DNA from: Streptomyces katrae
Lineage (GTDB): Bacteria > Actinomycetota > Actinomycetes > Streptomycetales > Streptomycetaceae
Direction: 5' to 3'
Assembly: GCF_000966975.1 (NCBI RefSeq)
Contig: NZ_JZWV01001027.1
Coordinates: forward strand, 1-7,256
Length of the DNA: 7,256 bases
The notes under the pieces are model-generated. The model made no database searches, was not told the origin of the DNA, and saw only the letters and a program-made list of their open reading frames with translations. Shown here piece after piece: positions 1 through 6,305 of the stretch (positions are counted from its first letter, which is position 1; every line of letters starts with the position of its first letter). The position numbers and the translations under genes were made by a program.

Positions 1-162
1 CGACGGAGGCAGCTCGCCACCGCCCGCCGCCGGGGCGGCGTGCCGCCGCCGCGCGGGCTCGCGCTGGGCCGGGACCTGCCGGGCGGGCAGGCCGCCCTCC
101 GGCGCCCCGCCACTCGCGTCGCCGACGCCACCGGGAGACTCGTCCCGTCCGTCAACGCTCAT
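1..162 (-). CDS. Unidentified gene, N-terminal 54 codons only (runs off left edge)
   Basis: An ATG on the minus strand at 162-160 is preceded by a textbook Shine-Dalgarno (GGAGG, 8 bases before the ATG), and the frame stays open to the window edge. The 54 visible residues begin MSVDGRDESPGGVGDASGG and are rich in Gly, Ala, Pro and Arg. There is no hydrophobic segment or recognisable motif, so this looks like a disordered N-terminal extension in front of a domain outside the window. It points the same way as atrA but is separated from it by about 290 bases containing a strong hairpin, so it probably has its own promoter. The family cannot be named from this fragment. The start is well supported; the function is unknown. 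Confidence 0.72.
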   Translation of the reverse strand, partial: MSVDGRDESPGGVGDASGGAPEGGLPARQVPAQREPARRRHAAPAAGGGELPPS

Positions 163-267
163 CGCGGAAGCCTCCGCACGACACGTACGACACACTCAGA
201 CCGGTCCACCGATCCAGCGTGTCACACGGCACGGCTGCCCCGGCCCGCCTTCCGCAGCCTCCACCCA

Positions 268-294
268 TCCGGGGACAATCCGGCGAATCTCCGG
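268..294. repeat. Three TCCGG direct repeats at 11-bp spacing
   Basis: TCCGG occurs at 268, 279 and 290, exactly one helical turn apart, about 105-130 bases upstream of the partial minus-strand gene. Helically phased repeats in a promoter-distal region can be binding sites for an activator that stacks on one face of DNA. They are short and GC-rich, so chance is a real alternative. No clear promoter hexamers were found between these repeats and the gene start. Confidence 0.35.
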
Positions 295-359
295 ACTGCT
301 CCTCACCCCTTCGAGTGACCGGCCGCTCCAGCAGCCCCGTTGACCTCCCGACGCCCGGC

Positions 360-393
360 CCGCCCGGCCCCCACCCCTGCGGGGGCCGGGCGG
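360..393. terminator. GC-rich hairpin downstream of atrA, probable terminator
   Basis: A perfect 13-bp stem (360-372 pairs with 381-393) encloses an 8-base loop. It begins 58 bases after the atrA stop codon on that gene's strand. There is no U-tract on either strand, which is normal for Streptomyces terminators. It separates atrA from the next minus-strand gene at 162. Confidence 0.7.
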
Positions 394-450
394 ACCGACG
401 ACATCAACAGCGGGGCGGCCGCGCCGGGCTCAGGCCGGCGCGCACCGGGC

Positions 451-1218
451 TCACGCCGTACGGGAACGCAGCCCCTCGAGCAGGATGTCCAGCAGCCGGG
501 CCGAAGCGGCGGCCTGCTGAGCCGGGTCCGGCAGCGCGGGCGCGGCGGTCGCGATCACCAGCAGCACATCCGCCACCGTGACGTCGGCCCGCAGCTCACC
601 GGCCTCCCGCGCCCGGTCCACCAGCCGGCCGACGACCTCCAGCAGCGCACCCGCGCCCGCGTCCTCCGATGGCTCGTCCTCGACCGGGGTCCGCGCGCCC
701 ACGACGCGCAGCTCCGGCGCCCCGCCCGCGACGGCCTGCCGCTGCTGCGGAACGCGCGCCGCGCCCTCGTCCTCGGCGTCCTCCTCGGCCGAGCCGACCC
801 GCAGCACCTGCGGGGGCAGCAGCCGGCCCGCGCCCGAGGCCACGGAGGTCCGCAGGAAGCGCGACAGCGCCTGCCACGGCTCCTCCTCCTGGCCCAGAGC
901 GGACTTGGCCTGCTCCGTCAGCCGGGCGGTCTCCTCCTCGGCTATGCGCCGGACCAGCACGTCCTTGCTGGGGAACCGCCGGTAGACGGTCCCGACGCCG
1001 ACCCGGGCGCGCCGCGCCACGTCCTCCATCGGGGCCCCGTAGCCCAGCTCGCCGAAGACCTCGCGCGCGGCCCGCAGGACGTGCTCGAGGTTGCGCTGCG
1101 CGTCGACGCGCAGCGGCGTCGAGCGGCCGGTGCCATGGGTGGTCGAGCCCGCGATCACACGGCCGCCGCTCTCTGCGGACAGAGCGGTGGCAGAACCATG
1201 GAAATCGGAAATATGCAT
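451..1218 (-). CDS. atrA: TetR-family transcriptional regulator, AtrA-like
   Basis: This 255-residue protein has a TetR-type N-terminal DNA-binding domain at about residues 40-90. The helix-turn-helix PMEDVARRARVGVGTVYRRF spans 63-82 and is followed by the usual PSKDVLVRRI helix. Residues 1-38 are a low-complexity tail. The C-terminal half (95-255) is the helical ligand/dimer region, with an acidic Ala/Gly/Glu-rich insert at about 143-190. The ATG at 1218 has GGGGG six bases upstream, which supports this start. I assign AtrA from the HTH sequence and from its position divergent to a type II NADH dehydrogenase, as recalled for SCO4118 in S. coelicolor. There AtrA activates the actinorhodin activator gene actII-ORF4, and orthologues act on other antibiotic regulators. 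The TetR call is near certain; the AtrA name rests on memory of synteny and sequence. Confidence 0.85.
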   Translation of the reverse strand: MHISDFHGSATALSAESGGRVIAGSTTHGTGRSTPLRVDAQRNLEHVLRAAREVFGELGYGAPMEDVARRARVGVGTVYRRFPSKDVLVRRIAEEETARLTEQAKSALGQEEEPWQALSRFLRTSVASGAGRLLPPQVLRVGSAEEDAEDEGAARVPQQRQAVAGGAPELRVVGARTPVEDEPSEDAGAGALLEVVGRLVDRAREAGELRADVTVADVLLVIATAAPALPDPAQQAAASARLLDILLEGLRSRTA

Positions 1219-1238
1219 ATGTATCCCCCGGTAATCAT
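1155..1238 (-). other. Possible upstream ORF (27 codons) overlapping the atrA start
   Basis: An ATG at 1238-1236 on the minus strand opens a 27-codon frame (MITGGYICIFPISMVLPP...) that ends at a TGA at 1157-1155, inside atrA and in a different frame. It has its own Shine-Dalgarno-like GGGGAG four bases upstream. The frame contains the atrA ribosome-binding site, so ribosomes translating it would pass over the atrA start. The peptide shows no family resemblance. It could be a regulatory leader ORF or chance. Confidence 0.3.
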
Positions 1239-1240
1239 TT

Positions 1241-1256
1241 GTCTCCCCCCGGAGAC
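1241..1256 (-). promoter_or_regulatory. Small hairpin in the atrA 5' leader
   Basis: GTCTCC and GGAGAC form a perfect 6-bp stem with a 4-base loop of a single base type. In the atrA transcript the 3' arm (GGAGAC) is the Shine-Dalgarno of the possible upstream ORF at 1238, so the hairpin could mask it. Together with the adjacent GGGGG before atrA, this makes the leader unusually structured around two translation starts. Confidence 0.45.
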
Positions 1257-1318
1257 ACTCCCCGCCTTCGTGCCGAGGGGGGCCACGGTCATCAGGGCCC
1301 TGGTCCTACTCCTCGACG

Positions 1319-1347
1319 AGATACGAACATAGTTGAGCCAGAGTCAA
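1319..1347 (-). promoter_or_regulatory. Predicted atrA promoter, housekeeping sigma type
   Basis: On the minus strand, TTGACT (1347-1342) and GTATCT (1324-1319) are separated by 17 bases. This is a good match to the HrdB-type TTGACN-17-TANNNT pattern except for the first -10 base. The predicted transcription start near 1312 would give atrA a leader of roughly 94 bases, long enough for the hairpin and upstream ORF. Confidence 0.5.
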
Positions 1348-1526
1348 TTCAGAAGAGGCAGCCCCCGACGGAGCACCGCCCGATCGGAGCATTCACCCCC
1401 ACTTTTCCGCCGCAAGCCCCCCGAATCACCCTCCCCGACGGCTCTGACCTGCGCACTTCTCAGCCAACTGACCCCTCTCGACCACCCCGCCCCACCCCCA
1501 CCTCCGGTCACACAATTTGCCGGGCC

Positions 1527-1535
1527 TGTGGACAA
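1527..1535 (-). promoter_or_regulatory. Perfect DnaA box upstream of ndh
   Basis: The minus strand reads TTGTCCACA, the preferred Streptomyces DnaA box. It ends 25 bases before the ndh GTG at 1561. Only one copy was found in the window, so this is not a replication origin. It could be a DnaA regulatory or titration site, or a chance 9-mer. Confidence 0.4.
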
Positions 1536-1560
1536 ACTCCCGGCCACGTTGCGTCATGGG

Positions 1561-2979
1561 GTGGTGAAGGCTGCTAACTCGCGGGGCGACGCCCCCGGTA
1601 CCCCGCCCCGCACGCGCATCCTCGTCATCGGCGGCGGATACGTCGGCATGTACACCGCCCTGGGCCTCCAGCGGAAGCTCAGATCCGGCGAAGCCGAGAT
1701 CACCGTGGTCACCCCCGAGCCCTACATGACGTACCAGCCCTTCCTCCCGGAAGCCGCCGCGGGCGCGATCTCACCCCGCCACGTCGTCATCCCCCTGCGC
1801 CGCGTCCTCGACCGCTGCCGCATCGTCATCGGCCAGGCCCAGCGCATCGACCACGCCAAACGCACCGCCACCATCACCACCCTCGCCACGCCCGACGAGG
1901 GCACCGGCGACCACGAGATCGAGTACGACGAACTCGTCCTCGCCCCCGGCTCCGTCTCCCGCACCCTCCCCGTCCCCGGCCTCGCCGACTACGGCATCGG
2001 GTTCAAGACCGTGGAAGAGGCCATCGGCCTGCGCAACCACGTCATCGAACAGATGGACATCGCCTCCTCCACCCGCGACCCCGCGATCCGCGACGCCGCC
2101 CTCACCTTCGTCTTCGTCGGCGGCGGATTCGCCGGCGTCGAAGCACTCGGCGAACTCGAGGACATGGCCCGCTACGCCGCCCGCTACTACCACAACATCA
2201 AGGCCGAGGACATGAAATGGGTGCTGGTCGAGGCCAGCGACCGGATCCTCCCCGAGGTCGGCCCCGAAATGGGCACCTACACCGTCCGCGAACTGCGCCG
2301 CCGCAACATCGACGTCCGCCTCGAGACCCGCCTCGAATCCTGCGAGAACCGCGTCGCCGTCCTCAGCGACGGCTCCCGCTTCCCCACCCGCACCGTCGTC
2401 TGGACCGCCGGCGTCAAACCCCACCCGGTCCTCGCCGCCACCGACCTCCCCAGGAACGAACGCGGCCGCCTGCGCTGCACCTCCTTCCTCACCGTCGAAG
2501 GCGTCGAACACGCCTGGGCCGCCGGCGACGCCGCCGCCGTCCCCGACATCACCGCCGCCGAACCCGGCAGCGAATGCGCCCCCAACGCCCAGCACGCCGT
2601 CCGCCAGGCCAAACAGCTCGCCGACAACATCGTCGCCGCCCTCCGCGACGAGGCCCTCACCGAATACGCCCACAAATACGCCGGCTCCGTCGCCTCCCTG
2701 GGCCTCCACAAGGGCGTCGCCCACGTCTACGGACGCAAGATCAAGGGCTACCCCGCCTGGTTCATGCACCGCACCTACCACCTCAGCCGCGTCCCCACCT
2801 TCAACCGCAAGATGCGCGTACTCGCCGAATGGACCCTCGCCGGACTCTTCACCCGCGAGATCGTCTCCCTCGGATCCCTCGAACACCCCAGGGCAGAGTT
2901 CGAACTCGCCGCCGGCGGAGGCCACCGCCACCACCCGCCGGGCCCCACCCCCACACCCCCGGGAGACGACAAGGGCTGA
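1561..2979 (+). CDS. ndh: Type II NADH dehydrogenase (NDH-2)
   Basis: This 472-residue flavoprotein would pass electrons from NADH to menaquinone on the inner face of the membrane without pumping protons. The FAD Rossmann motif GGGYVG is at 24-29, the NAD-binding motif VGGGFAGVE at 186-194, and the second FAD motif AWAAGDAAAVPD at 319-329. The quinone-site AQ motif PNAQHAVRQA at 341-350 is intact. The C-terminal segment at about 410-440 (MRVLAEWTLAGLFTRE) looks amphipathic and suits peripheral membrane anchoring. A His/Pro-rich tail of about 20 residues follows. Length is normal for the family. The start is uncertain: I chose GTG 1561, with GTG 1564 next to it, because the Rossmann fold begins 20 residues later and the upstream in-frame sequence does not look coding. 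TTG 1549 and GTG 1528 are in-frame alternatives. No clear ribosome-binding site is present, so a leaderless mRNA is possible. It is divergent from atrA. Confidence 0.93.
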   Translation: MVKAANSRGDAPGTPPRTRILVIGGGYVGMYTALGLQRKLRSGEAEITVVTPEPYMTYQPFLPEAAAGAISPRHVVIPLRRVLDRCRIVIGQAQRIDHAKRTATITTLATPDEGTGDHEIEYDELVLAPGSVSRTLPVPGLADYGIGFKTVEEAIGLRNHVIEQMDIASSTRDPAIRDAALTFVFVGGGFAGVEALGELEDMARYAARYYHNIKAEDMKWVLVEASDRILPEVGPEMGTYTVRELRRRNIDVRLETRLESCENRVAVLSDGSRFPTRTVVWTAGVKPHPVLAATDLPRNERGRLRCTSFLTVEGVEHAWAAGDAAAVPDITAAEPGSECAPNAQHAVRQAKQLADNIVAALRDEALTEYAHKYAGSVASLGLHKGVAHVYGRKIKGYPAWFMHRTYHLSRVPTFNRKMRVLAEWTLAGLFTREIVSLGSLEHPRAEFELAAGGGHRHHPPGPTPTPPGDDKG

Positions 2980-2981
2980 CG

Positions 2982-3004
2982 TTGTCAGTGCGGTCCGCCA
3001 CACT
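2982..3004 (+). promoter_or_regulatory. RecA-NDp (PafBC-type) DNA-damage promoter candidate
   Basis: TTGTCAGTG at 2982-2990 is an exact match to the conserved left part of the actinobacterial RecA-independent damage promoter (TTGTCAGTGGC-N6-TAGGGT). The next two bases are CG instead of GC. After exactly six bases comes CACACT at 2999-3004, which keeps only A at position 2 and T at position 6 of the -10. It begins two bases after the ndh stop and lies about 147 bases upstream of the PP2C gene. The left half and spacing are convincing; the -10 is weak. Confidence 0.45.
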
Positions 3005-3008
3005 GGAC

Positions 3009-3034
3009 GTGTGACCATAGGTGGGCTCACACCT
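3009..3034. repeat. Two interleaved inverted repeats downstream of the putative promoter
   Basis: GTGTGA (3009-3014) pairs with TCACAC (3027-3032) across 12 bases. AGGTG (3019-3023) pairs with CACCT (3030-3034) across 6 bases. The two cannot form together. Their place just after a predicted transcription start suits an operator, but no known regulator consensus was recognised. Confidence 0.35.
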
Positions 3035-3089
3035 GCACAGAGTGACGCCCCACGGAGTGACAGCAGCAAGCGACCGACCACACGGGGCA

Positions 3090-3110
3090 CCTCCCGGCAC
3101 CACCGGGAGG
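3090..3110. terminator. Perfect 8-bp hairpin between ndh and the PP2C gene
   Basis: CCTCCCGG (3090-3097) and CCGGGAGG (3103-3110) form a perfect stem with a 5-base loop (CACCA). It is 110 bases after the ndh stop and 40 bases before the next start. It probably terminates ndh transcription. If the PP2C gene is transcribed from near 3010, the hairpin would instead lie in its 5' leader and could act as an attenuator. No U-tract follows. Confidence 0.5.
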
Positions 3111-3150
3111 AACACCGCGACCACTTGCGACACCACGAGGCTTGAACGCA

Positions 3151-4881
3151 GTGAACTTCACGCGCTGGAGCGCCCGGTTTCCCGGAACGCAGCGCCGCGC
3201 CGCCGCACGGAACGAGCACGCCGCCGCCCAGGCCAAAAGGGGTGAAGGCTCCGTCCCGGCAGCCCGCGGCGCCGCCGCCCACCCCGTCGCGCCCCCCGAG
3301 GGCAGCCCCGCCGACGCCACCGTCTCCGGCACCGGCACGGCCCCGCTCCCCGCCGCACCCGCCCTCGACGAGCTCTCCGTCCAGGAGGTCCTCGGACTGC
3401 TCCCCGCCCTCGTCGCCCTCGTCCACGGCCCCGAGCACCGCGTCGCCTACGTCAACGACGCGTACACCGCCGGCTTCGGCCCCCGCACCACCGGCACCCC
3501 CGCCCACCAGGCCCTCCCCGAACTCGGCGAACTCGGCCTGCTCCCCCTCCTCGACCAGGTCCAGCGCAGCGGAAAACCCCGCACCGCCAAGAACCGCCAG
3601 GCCCCCGGCGGCGGCAGCTCCTACACCGTCACCTGCACCCCCGTACGGTTCCCCAAAGCCGACACCGACGGCCGCCCCGACCCCCACCACACCGGCATCC
3701 TCGTCCACCTCGCCGACGTCACCGACCACGCCGAGGCCGTCGACCGCCTCCGCGCCAGCGAACGCCGCCAGCGCGAGGCCGCCGTCACCCTCCAGCGCTC
3801 CCTCCTCCCCCAGGAACTCGAACAGCCCGACGACCTCCGCATCGCCGCCACCTACCAGCCCGGCGGCACCGAAGCCGCCGTCGGCGGCGACTGGTACGAC
3901 GTCATCACCCTCGGCGCCGGCCGCACCGCCCTCGTCATCGGTGACGTCATGGGCCGCGGGGTGCGCGCCGCCGCCGTCATGGGCCAGCTCCGCACCGCCG
4001 TCCGCGCCTACGCCCGCCTCGACCTCCCGCCGCACGAGGTCCTCCAGCTCCTCGACGGCCTCGCCGCCGAGATCGACGCCAGCCAGATCGCCACCTGCGT
4101 CTACGCCGTCCACGACCCCAACGAAGGCCTCCTCGCCTACGCCTCCGCCGGCCACCTCCCCATCCTCGTCCGCGACGAGGACGGCACCGTCCGCCGCGCC
4201 GCCGACCCCACCGGCCCGCCGCTCGGCACCGGAGGCTGGCTCCACACCTCCGGCACCATCGCCCTCGGCCCCGGCTCCACCGCCGTCCTCTACACCGACG
4301 GCCTCGTGGAACGCCGCGGCGAGGACATCGACGAAGGCGTCTCCGCCCTCGAACGCGCCCTCGCCGGAGCCCAGGGCACGCCCGCGATCATCTGCGACCG
4401 CCTGATGCGCGCCCTCGGGGTCGACGCCGACCACGACGACGACGTGGCCGTCATGGTCCTCCAGCAGCCCGCCCGTACCGGAGCCGACGCCGAGCTCTTC
4501 CACAACGCCGCCCTCGAACTCCTCGGCGGAGTCGAGGCCGCCCCCCGCGCCCGCGCCTTCGCCCAGGGCGTCCTCAGCTCCTGGCGCTTCCCCGTCGAGC
4601 TCTGCGACCTCGGCGTCCTCGCCGCCAGCGAACTCGTCGCGAACTCCCTCCAGCACGGCACCCCGCCCATGCGCCTGCGCCTGCGCCGCACCGACCGCCG
4701 TCTGATCGTCGAGGTCACCGACGGGGACGACCACCTTCCGCGCCGCCGCCGCGCCGAACCGGCCGACGAGACCGGCCGCGGCATCTCGATCATCGCCACC
4801 ATCGCCTCGGCCTGGGGCTCCCGCCGCACCCCCGGCGGCGGCAAGGCCGTCTGGTGCGAGTTCGCCCTCCCCGACACGTAA
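3151..4881 (+). CDS. PAS - PP2C (SpoIIE) phosphatase - HATPase fusion, sigma-factor partner-switching type
   Basis: The 576-residue protein has three parts. A basic, Ala-rich tail (1-70) leads into a PAS-like sensor domain (about 73-192). A charged linker helix (193-220) with LQRSLLPQ precedes a SpoIIE/PP2C phosphatase domain (about 222-440). The metal-binding and catalytic motifs are present: GGDWYD 245-250, GDVMGRG 264-270, ASAGH 331-335, YTDGLVE 381-387 and DDDVAVMV 429-436. The C-terminus is an RsbW-like ATPase/kinase domain (about 447-573) with N-box ELVANSLQHG from 494, TDG at 523-525 and GRGISII at 542-548. Members dephosphorylate and phosphorylate STAS-domain anti-anti-sigma factors to control a sigma factor. 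All key acidic residues appear intact. No membrane segment is seen, so it is cytosolic. GTG 3151 was chosen because ACGAGG ends 10 bases upstream; TTG 3142 is only one base from it. It resembles SCO4120 by position. The partner antagonist and sigma factor are not in the window. Confidence 0.93.
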   Translation: MNFTRWSARFPGTQRRAAARNEHAAAQAKRGEGSVPAARGAAAHPVAPPEGSPADATVSGTGTAPLPAAPALDELSVQEVLGLLPALVALVHGPEHRVAYVNDAYTAGFGPRTTGTPAHQALPELGELGLLPLLDQVQRSGKPRTAKNRQAPGGGSSYTVTCTPVRFPKADTDGRPDPHHTGILVHLADVTDHAEAVDRLRASERRQREAAVTLQRSLLPQELEQPDDLRIAATYQPGGTEAAVGGDWYDVITLGAGRTALVIGDVMGRGVRAAAVMGQLRTAVRAYARLDLPPHEVLQLLDGLAAEIDASQIATCVYAVHDPNEGLLAYASAGHLPILVRDEDGTVRRAADPTGPPLGTGGWLHTSGTIALGPGSTAVLYTDGLVERRGEDIDEGVSALERALAGAQGTPAIICDRLMRALGVDADHDDDVAVMVLQQPARTGADAELFHNAALELLGGVEAAPRARAFAQGVLSSWRFPVELCDLGVLAASELVANSLQHGTPPMRLRLRRTDRRLIVEVTDGDDHLPRRRRAEPADETGRGISIIATIASAWGSRRTPGGGKAVWCEFALPDT

Positions 4882-4895
4882 CCCGGAACACGGAA

Positions 4896-4925
4896 GAGGC
4901 CCCGGTCCACCAGGACCGGGGCCTC
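4896..4925. terminator. Shared bidirectional terminator between convergent genes
   Basis: A perfect 13-bp stem (4896-4908 with 4913-4925) has a 4-base loop (ACCA). It lies 14 bases after the stop of the PP2C gene and 18 bases after the stop of the MFS gene on the other strand. The symmetry and placement fit a terminator used from both sides. Confidence 0.85.
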
Positions 4926-4943
4926 ACCCACACCACACACCTC

Positions 4944-6257
4944 TTAAACGGCGACCCGCTCCGCCGGCTGCTCCGCACCCTTGGCGGCCACCGCCGGACC
5001 CTGCGCCACGACCCGGCCGCCCAGCAGCGACGGGTTGTCCTGCACCGGGCTCAGCTGCCGCCCCAGCCGCAGCGCCAGCCCCGCGATCCCCAGCGAGACC
5101 AGCACGAAGATCCCGACGTACAGCATCGGAACCCCGGCACCCAGCGGCACGCCCAGCGGCCCCAGCGCCAGCGCCATCTGCTTGACCAGCGCAAACGCCG
5201 AGTTGTACTGCCCGACCGAACCCTCCGGAGCCAGGTCCGCCACCAGCGGCGCCAGCGTCGGCGACAGCATCGCCTCACCGATCCCGAACAGCGCGTACGT
5301 GCTCACGAACGCGGCGGCGGCCATCGTCGCGCTGCCGTGCCCCAGCCCGGAGAACCCGGCGATCAGCCACGCCACCGTCCAGATCAGCCCGACCAGCGCG
5401 ATCACCCGCGACCGGCGGCGCTTCTCCACCAGCTTCAGCACCACGAACTGCGCCACGACGATCGCACCCGTGTTGGCGGCCAGCGCGAACCCGAGCGTGG
5501 ACGGGGAGATCCCCGCGGCCTCCGTACCGAAGGCCGCCAGACCCGACTCGAACTGCCCGTAGCAGGCGAAGAAGAGCACGAAGCCCAGCAGACACAGCTG
5601 CACCATGGCCTTGTGCCGGAGCATCCGCTTCCAGCCGCCGCCGGCCGCCTGGGCCGGGTCCTTGGGCAGCGCGTCCTTGATGCTGGGCGCCTGCGGCATC
5701 CGCACGGTGGCGATCACCCCCGCCAGCACCAGGAACATCACGGCCTCGATGCCGAACAGCAGGGTGAAGCTCCCCGGCCGGGACACGTCGACGATCTGGC
5801 CGCCCGCGAGCCCGCCGATGCCCAGACCCAGGTTCTGCATGAAGAACTGCAGGGCGAAGGCCCGCGTACGGGTCGACGGGGTCGAGCACCACACGATCAT
5901 CGTGGCCAGCGCCGGCTGCATCACGGCCTGCCCGGCACCCAGCGCCAGGGCGGACAGCAGGATCGGCACCAGGCCGGTGGAGAGCCCGAGGGAGAGCGCA
6001 CCCACGGACGCGGCCACGGCCGCACCCATGACCACGGGCACCGGACCACGCCGGTCGATGACCCGGCCGGTGAAGGGCAGTGCGATGAGAGCACCCAGGG
6101 CGAACGCCACGAACGCACTCGTGGCGGCCATGGAGCCCAGCCCCCGCACCTGCGCCACATAGATGTAGAGGAACGGAACCGTGAAGCCGATGCCGAACGC
6201 GGTCAGCGCGTTCCCGGCCTGGATCCGCCGCATCGCGGCGCCCATCACCTTGGTCAC
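4944..6257 (-). CDS. Major facilitator superfamily drug-efflux transporter
   Basis: This 437-residue membrane protein has about 12 hydrophobic segments in two halves joined by a charged loop near 187-216. The MFS motif A between helices 2 and 3 is clear (GRVIDRRG, 64-71), with a weaker basic counterpart at about 276-285 (VEKRRRSRV) in the second half. An Arg/Lys-rich N-terminus fits a cytoplasmic start, and the last 35 residues form a polar cytoplasmic tail. It probably exports small toxic molecules using the proton gradient. The start is GTG 6257 with AGGTGA just upstream; ATG 6245 is an in-frame alternative. It is divergent from a MarR regulator, the usual arrangement for an inducible efflux pump. 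By position it corresponds to SCO4121, which I recall as a multidrug exporter linked to its neighbouring MarR protein. Substrate cannot be read from sequence. Confidence 0.93.
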   Translation of the reverse strand: MTKVMGAAMRRIQAGNALTAFGIGFTVPFLYIYVAQVRGLGSMAATSAFVAFALGALIALPFTGRVIDRRGPVPVVMGAAVAASVGALSLGLSTGLVPILLSALALGAGQAVMQPALATMIVWCSTPSTRTRAFALQFFMQNLGLGIGGLAGGQIVDVSRPGSFTLLFGIEAVMFLVLAGVIATVRMPQAPSIKDALPKDPAQAAGGGWKRMLRHKAMVQLCLLGFVLFFACYGQFESGLAAFGTEAAGISPSTLGFALAANTGAIVVAQFVVLKLVEKRRRSRVIALVGLIWTVAWLIAGFSGLGHGSATMAAAAFVSTYALFGIGEAMLSPTLAPLVADLAPEGSVGQYNSAFALVKQMALALGPLGVPLGAGVPMLYVGIFVLVSLGIAGLALRLGRQLSPVQDNPSLLGGRVVAQGPAVAAKGAEQPAERVAV

Positions 6258-6276
6258 TTCTCACCTGCCCTGATAG

Positions 6277-6305
6277 CTGAAGCCCGAAGACTTCATACCT
6301 AAAGT
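6277..6305 (+). promoter_or_regulatory. Predicted promoter of the MarR gene
   Basis: CTGAAG (6277-6282) and TAAAGT (6300-6305) are 17 bases apart. The -10 fits TANNNT; the -35 matches TTGACA at four of six positions. The predicted start near 6312 lies inside the interleaved inverted repeats, which suits autoregulation. The leader would be about 58 bases. Confidence 0.45.

Larger units (their letters stand above)
1219..1560. other. Divergent atrA-ndh intergenic region (342 bases)
   Basis: This stretch is pyrimidine-rich on the plus strand between about 1361 and 1510 and shows no coding signature. It holds the predicted atrA promoter (1319-1347), the atrA leader hairpin (1241-1256), a 10-bp palindrome CAGGGCCCTG at 1293-1302, and a DnaA-box match at 1527-1535. 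An inverted repeat GCCGGG/CCCGGC (1519-1524 and 1539-1544) lies just upstream of ndh. No convincing -10/-35 pair for ndh was found. Confidence 0.6.

Noticed and set aside
1511..1530. Rex-like operator in front of ndh
   Set aside because: Rex sites have TGTG before CACA with a short spacer; here the order is CACA then TGTG with a 12-base spacer.
1527..1535. Replication origin suggested by the DnaA box
   Set aside because: Only a single box is present, with no dnaA/dnaN genes or cluster of boxes.
1333..1560. Extension of ndh upstream to an in-frame TTG at 1333
   Set aside because: The added 76 residues are Pro/Ser/Arg-rich with non-coding composition, overlap the predicted atrA promoter, and precede the family's normal start next to the Rossmann fold.
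340..1577. Overlapping plus-strand open frames opposite atrA
   Set aside because: They are compositional shadows of the atrA gene with Arg/Pro/Ala-rich products and no recognisable domain.
3010..3031. CRP- or Rex-like site TGTGA...TCACA
   Set aside because: The spacer is 12 bases where those families need about 6, so the half-sites do not fit either consensus.
3021..3245. Short plus-strand open frame between ndh and the PP2C gene
   Set aside because: It overlaps the PP2C N-terminus in another frame, has no clear ribosome-binding site, and gives an Arg-rich product with no motif.
1771..4734. Very long open frame (987 codons) on the minus strand across ndh and the PP2C gene
   Set aside because: It is antisense to two clearly recognised genes, its product is low-complexity Gly/Ala/Val/Asp/Glu, and it results from the C-ending codon bias of those genes.
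4854..6302. Long plus-strand open frame antisense to the MFS gene
   Set aside because: The product is Arg/Gln/His/Pro-rich without any domain, while the opposite strand encodes a clear transporter.
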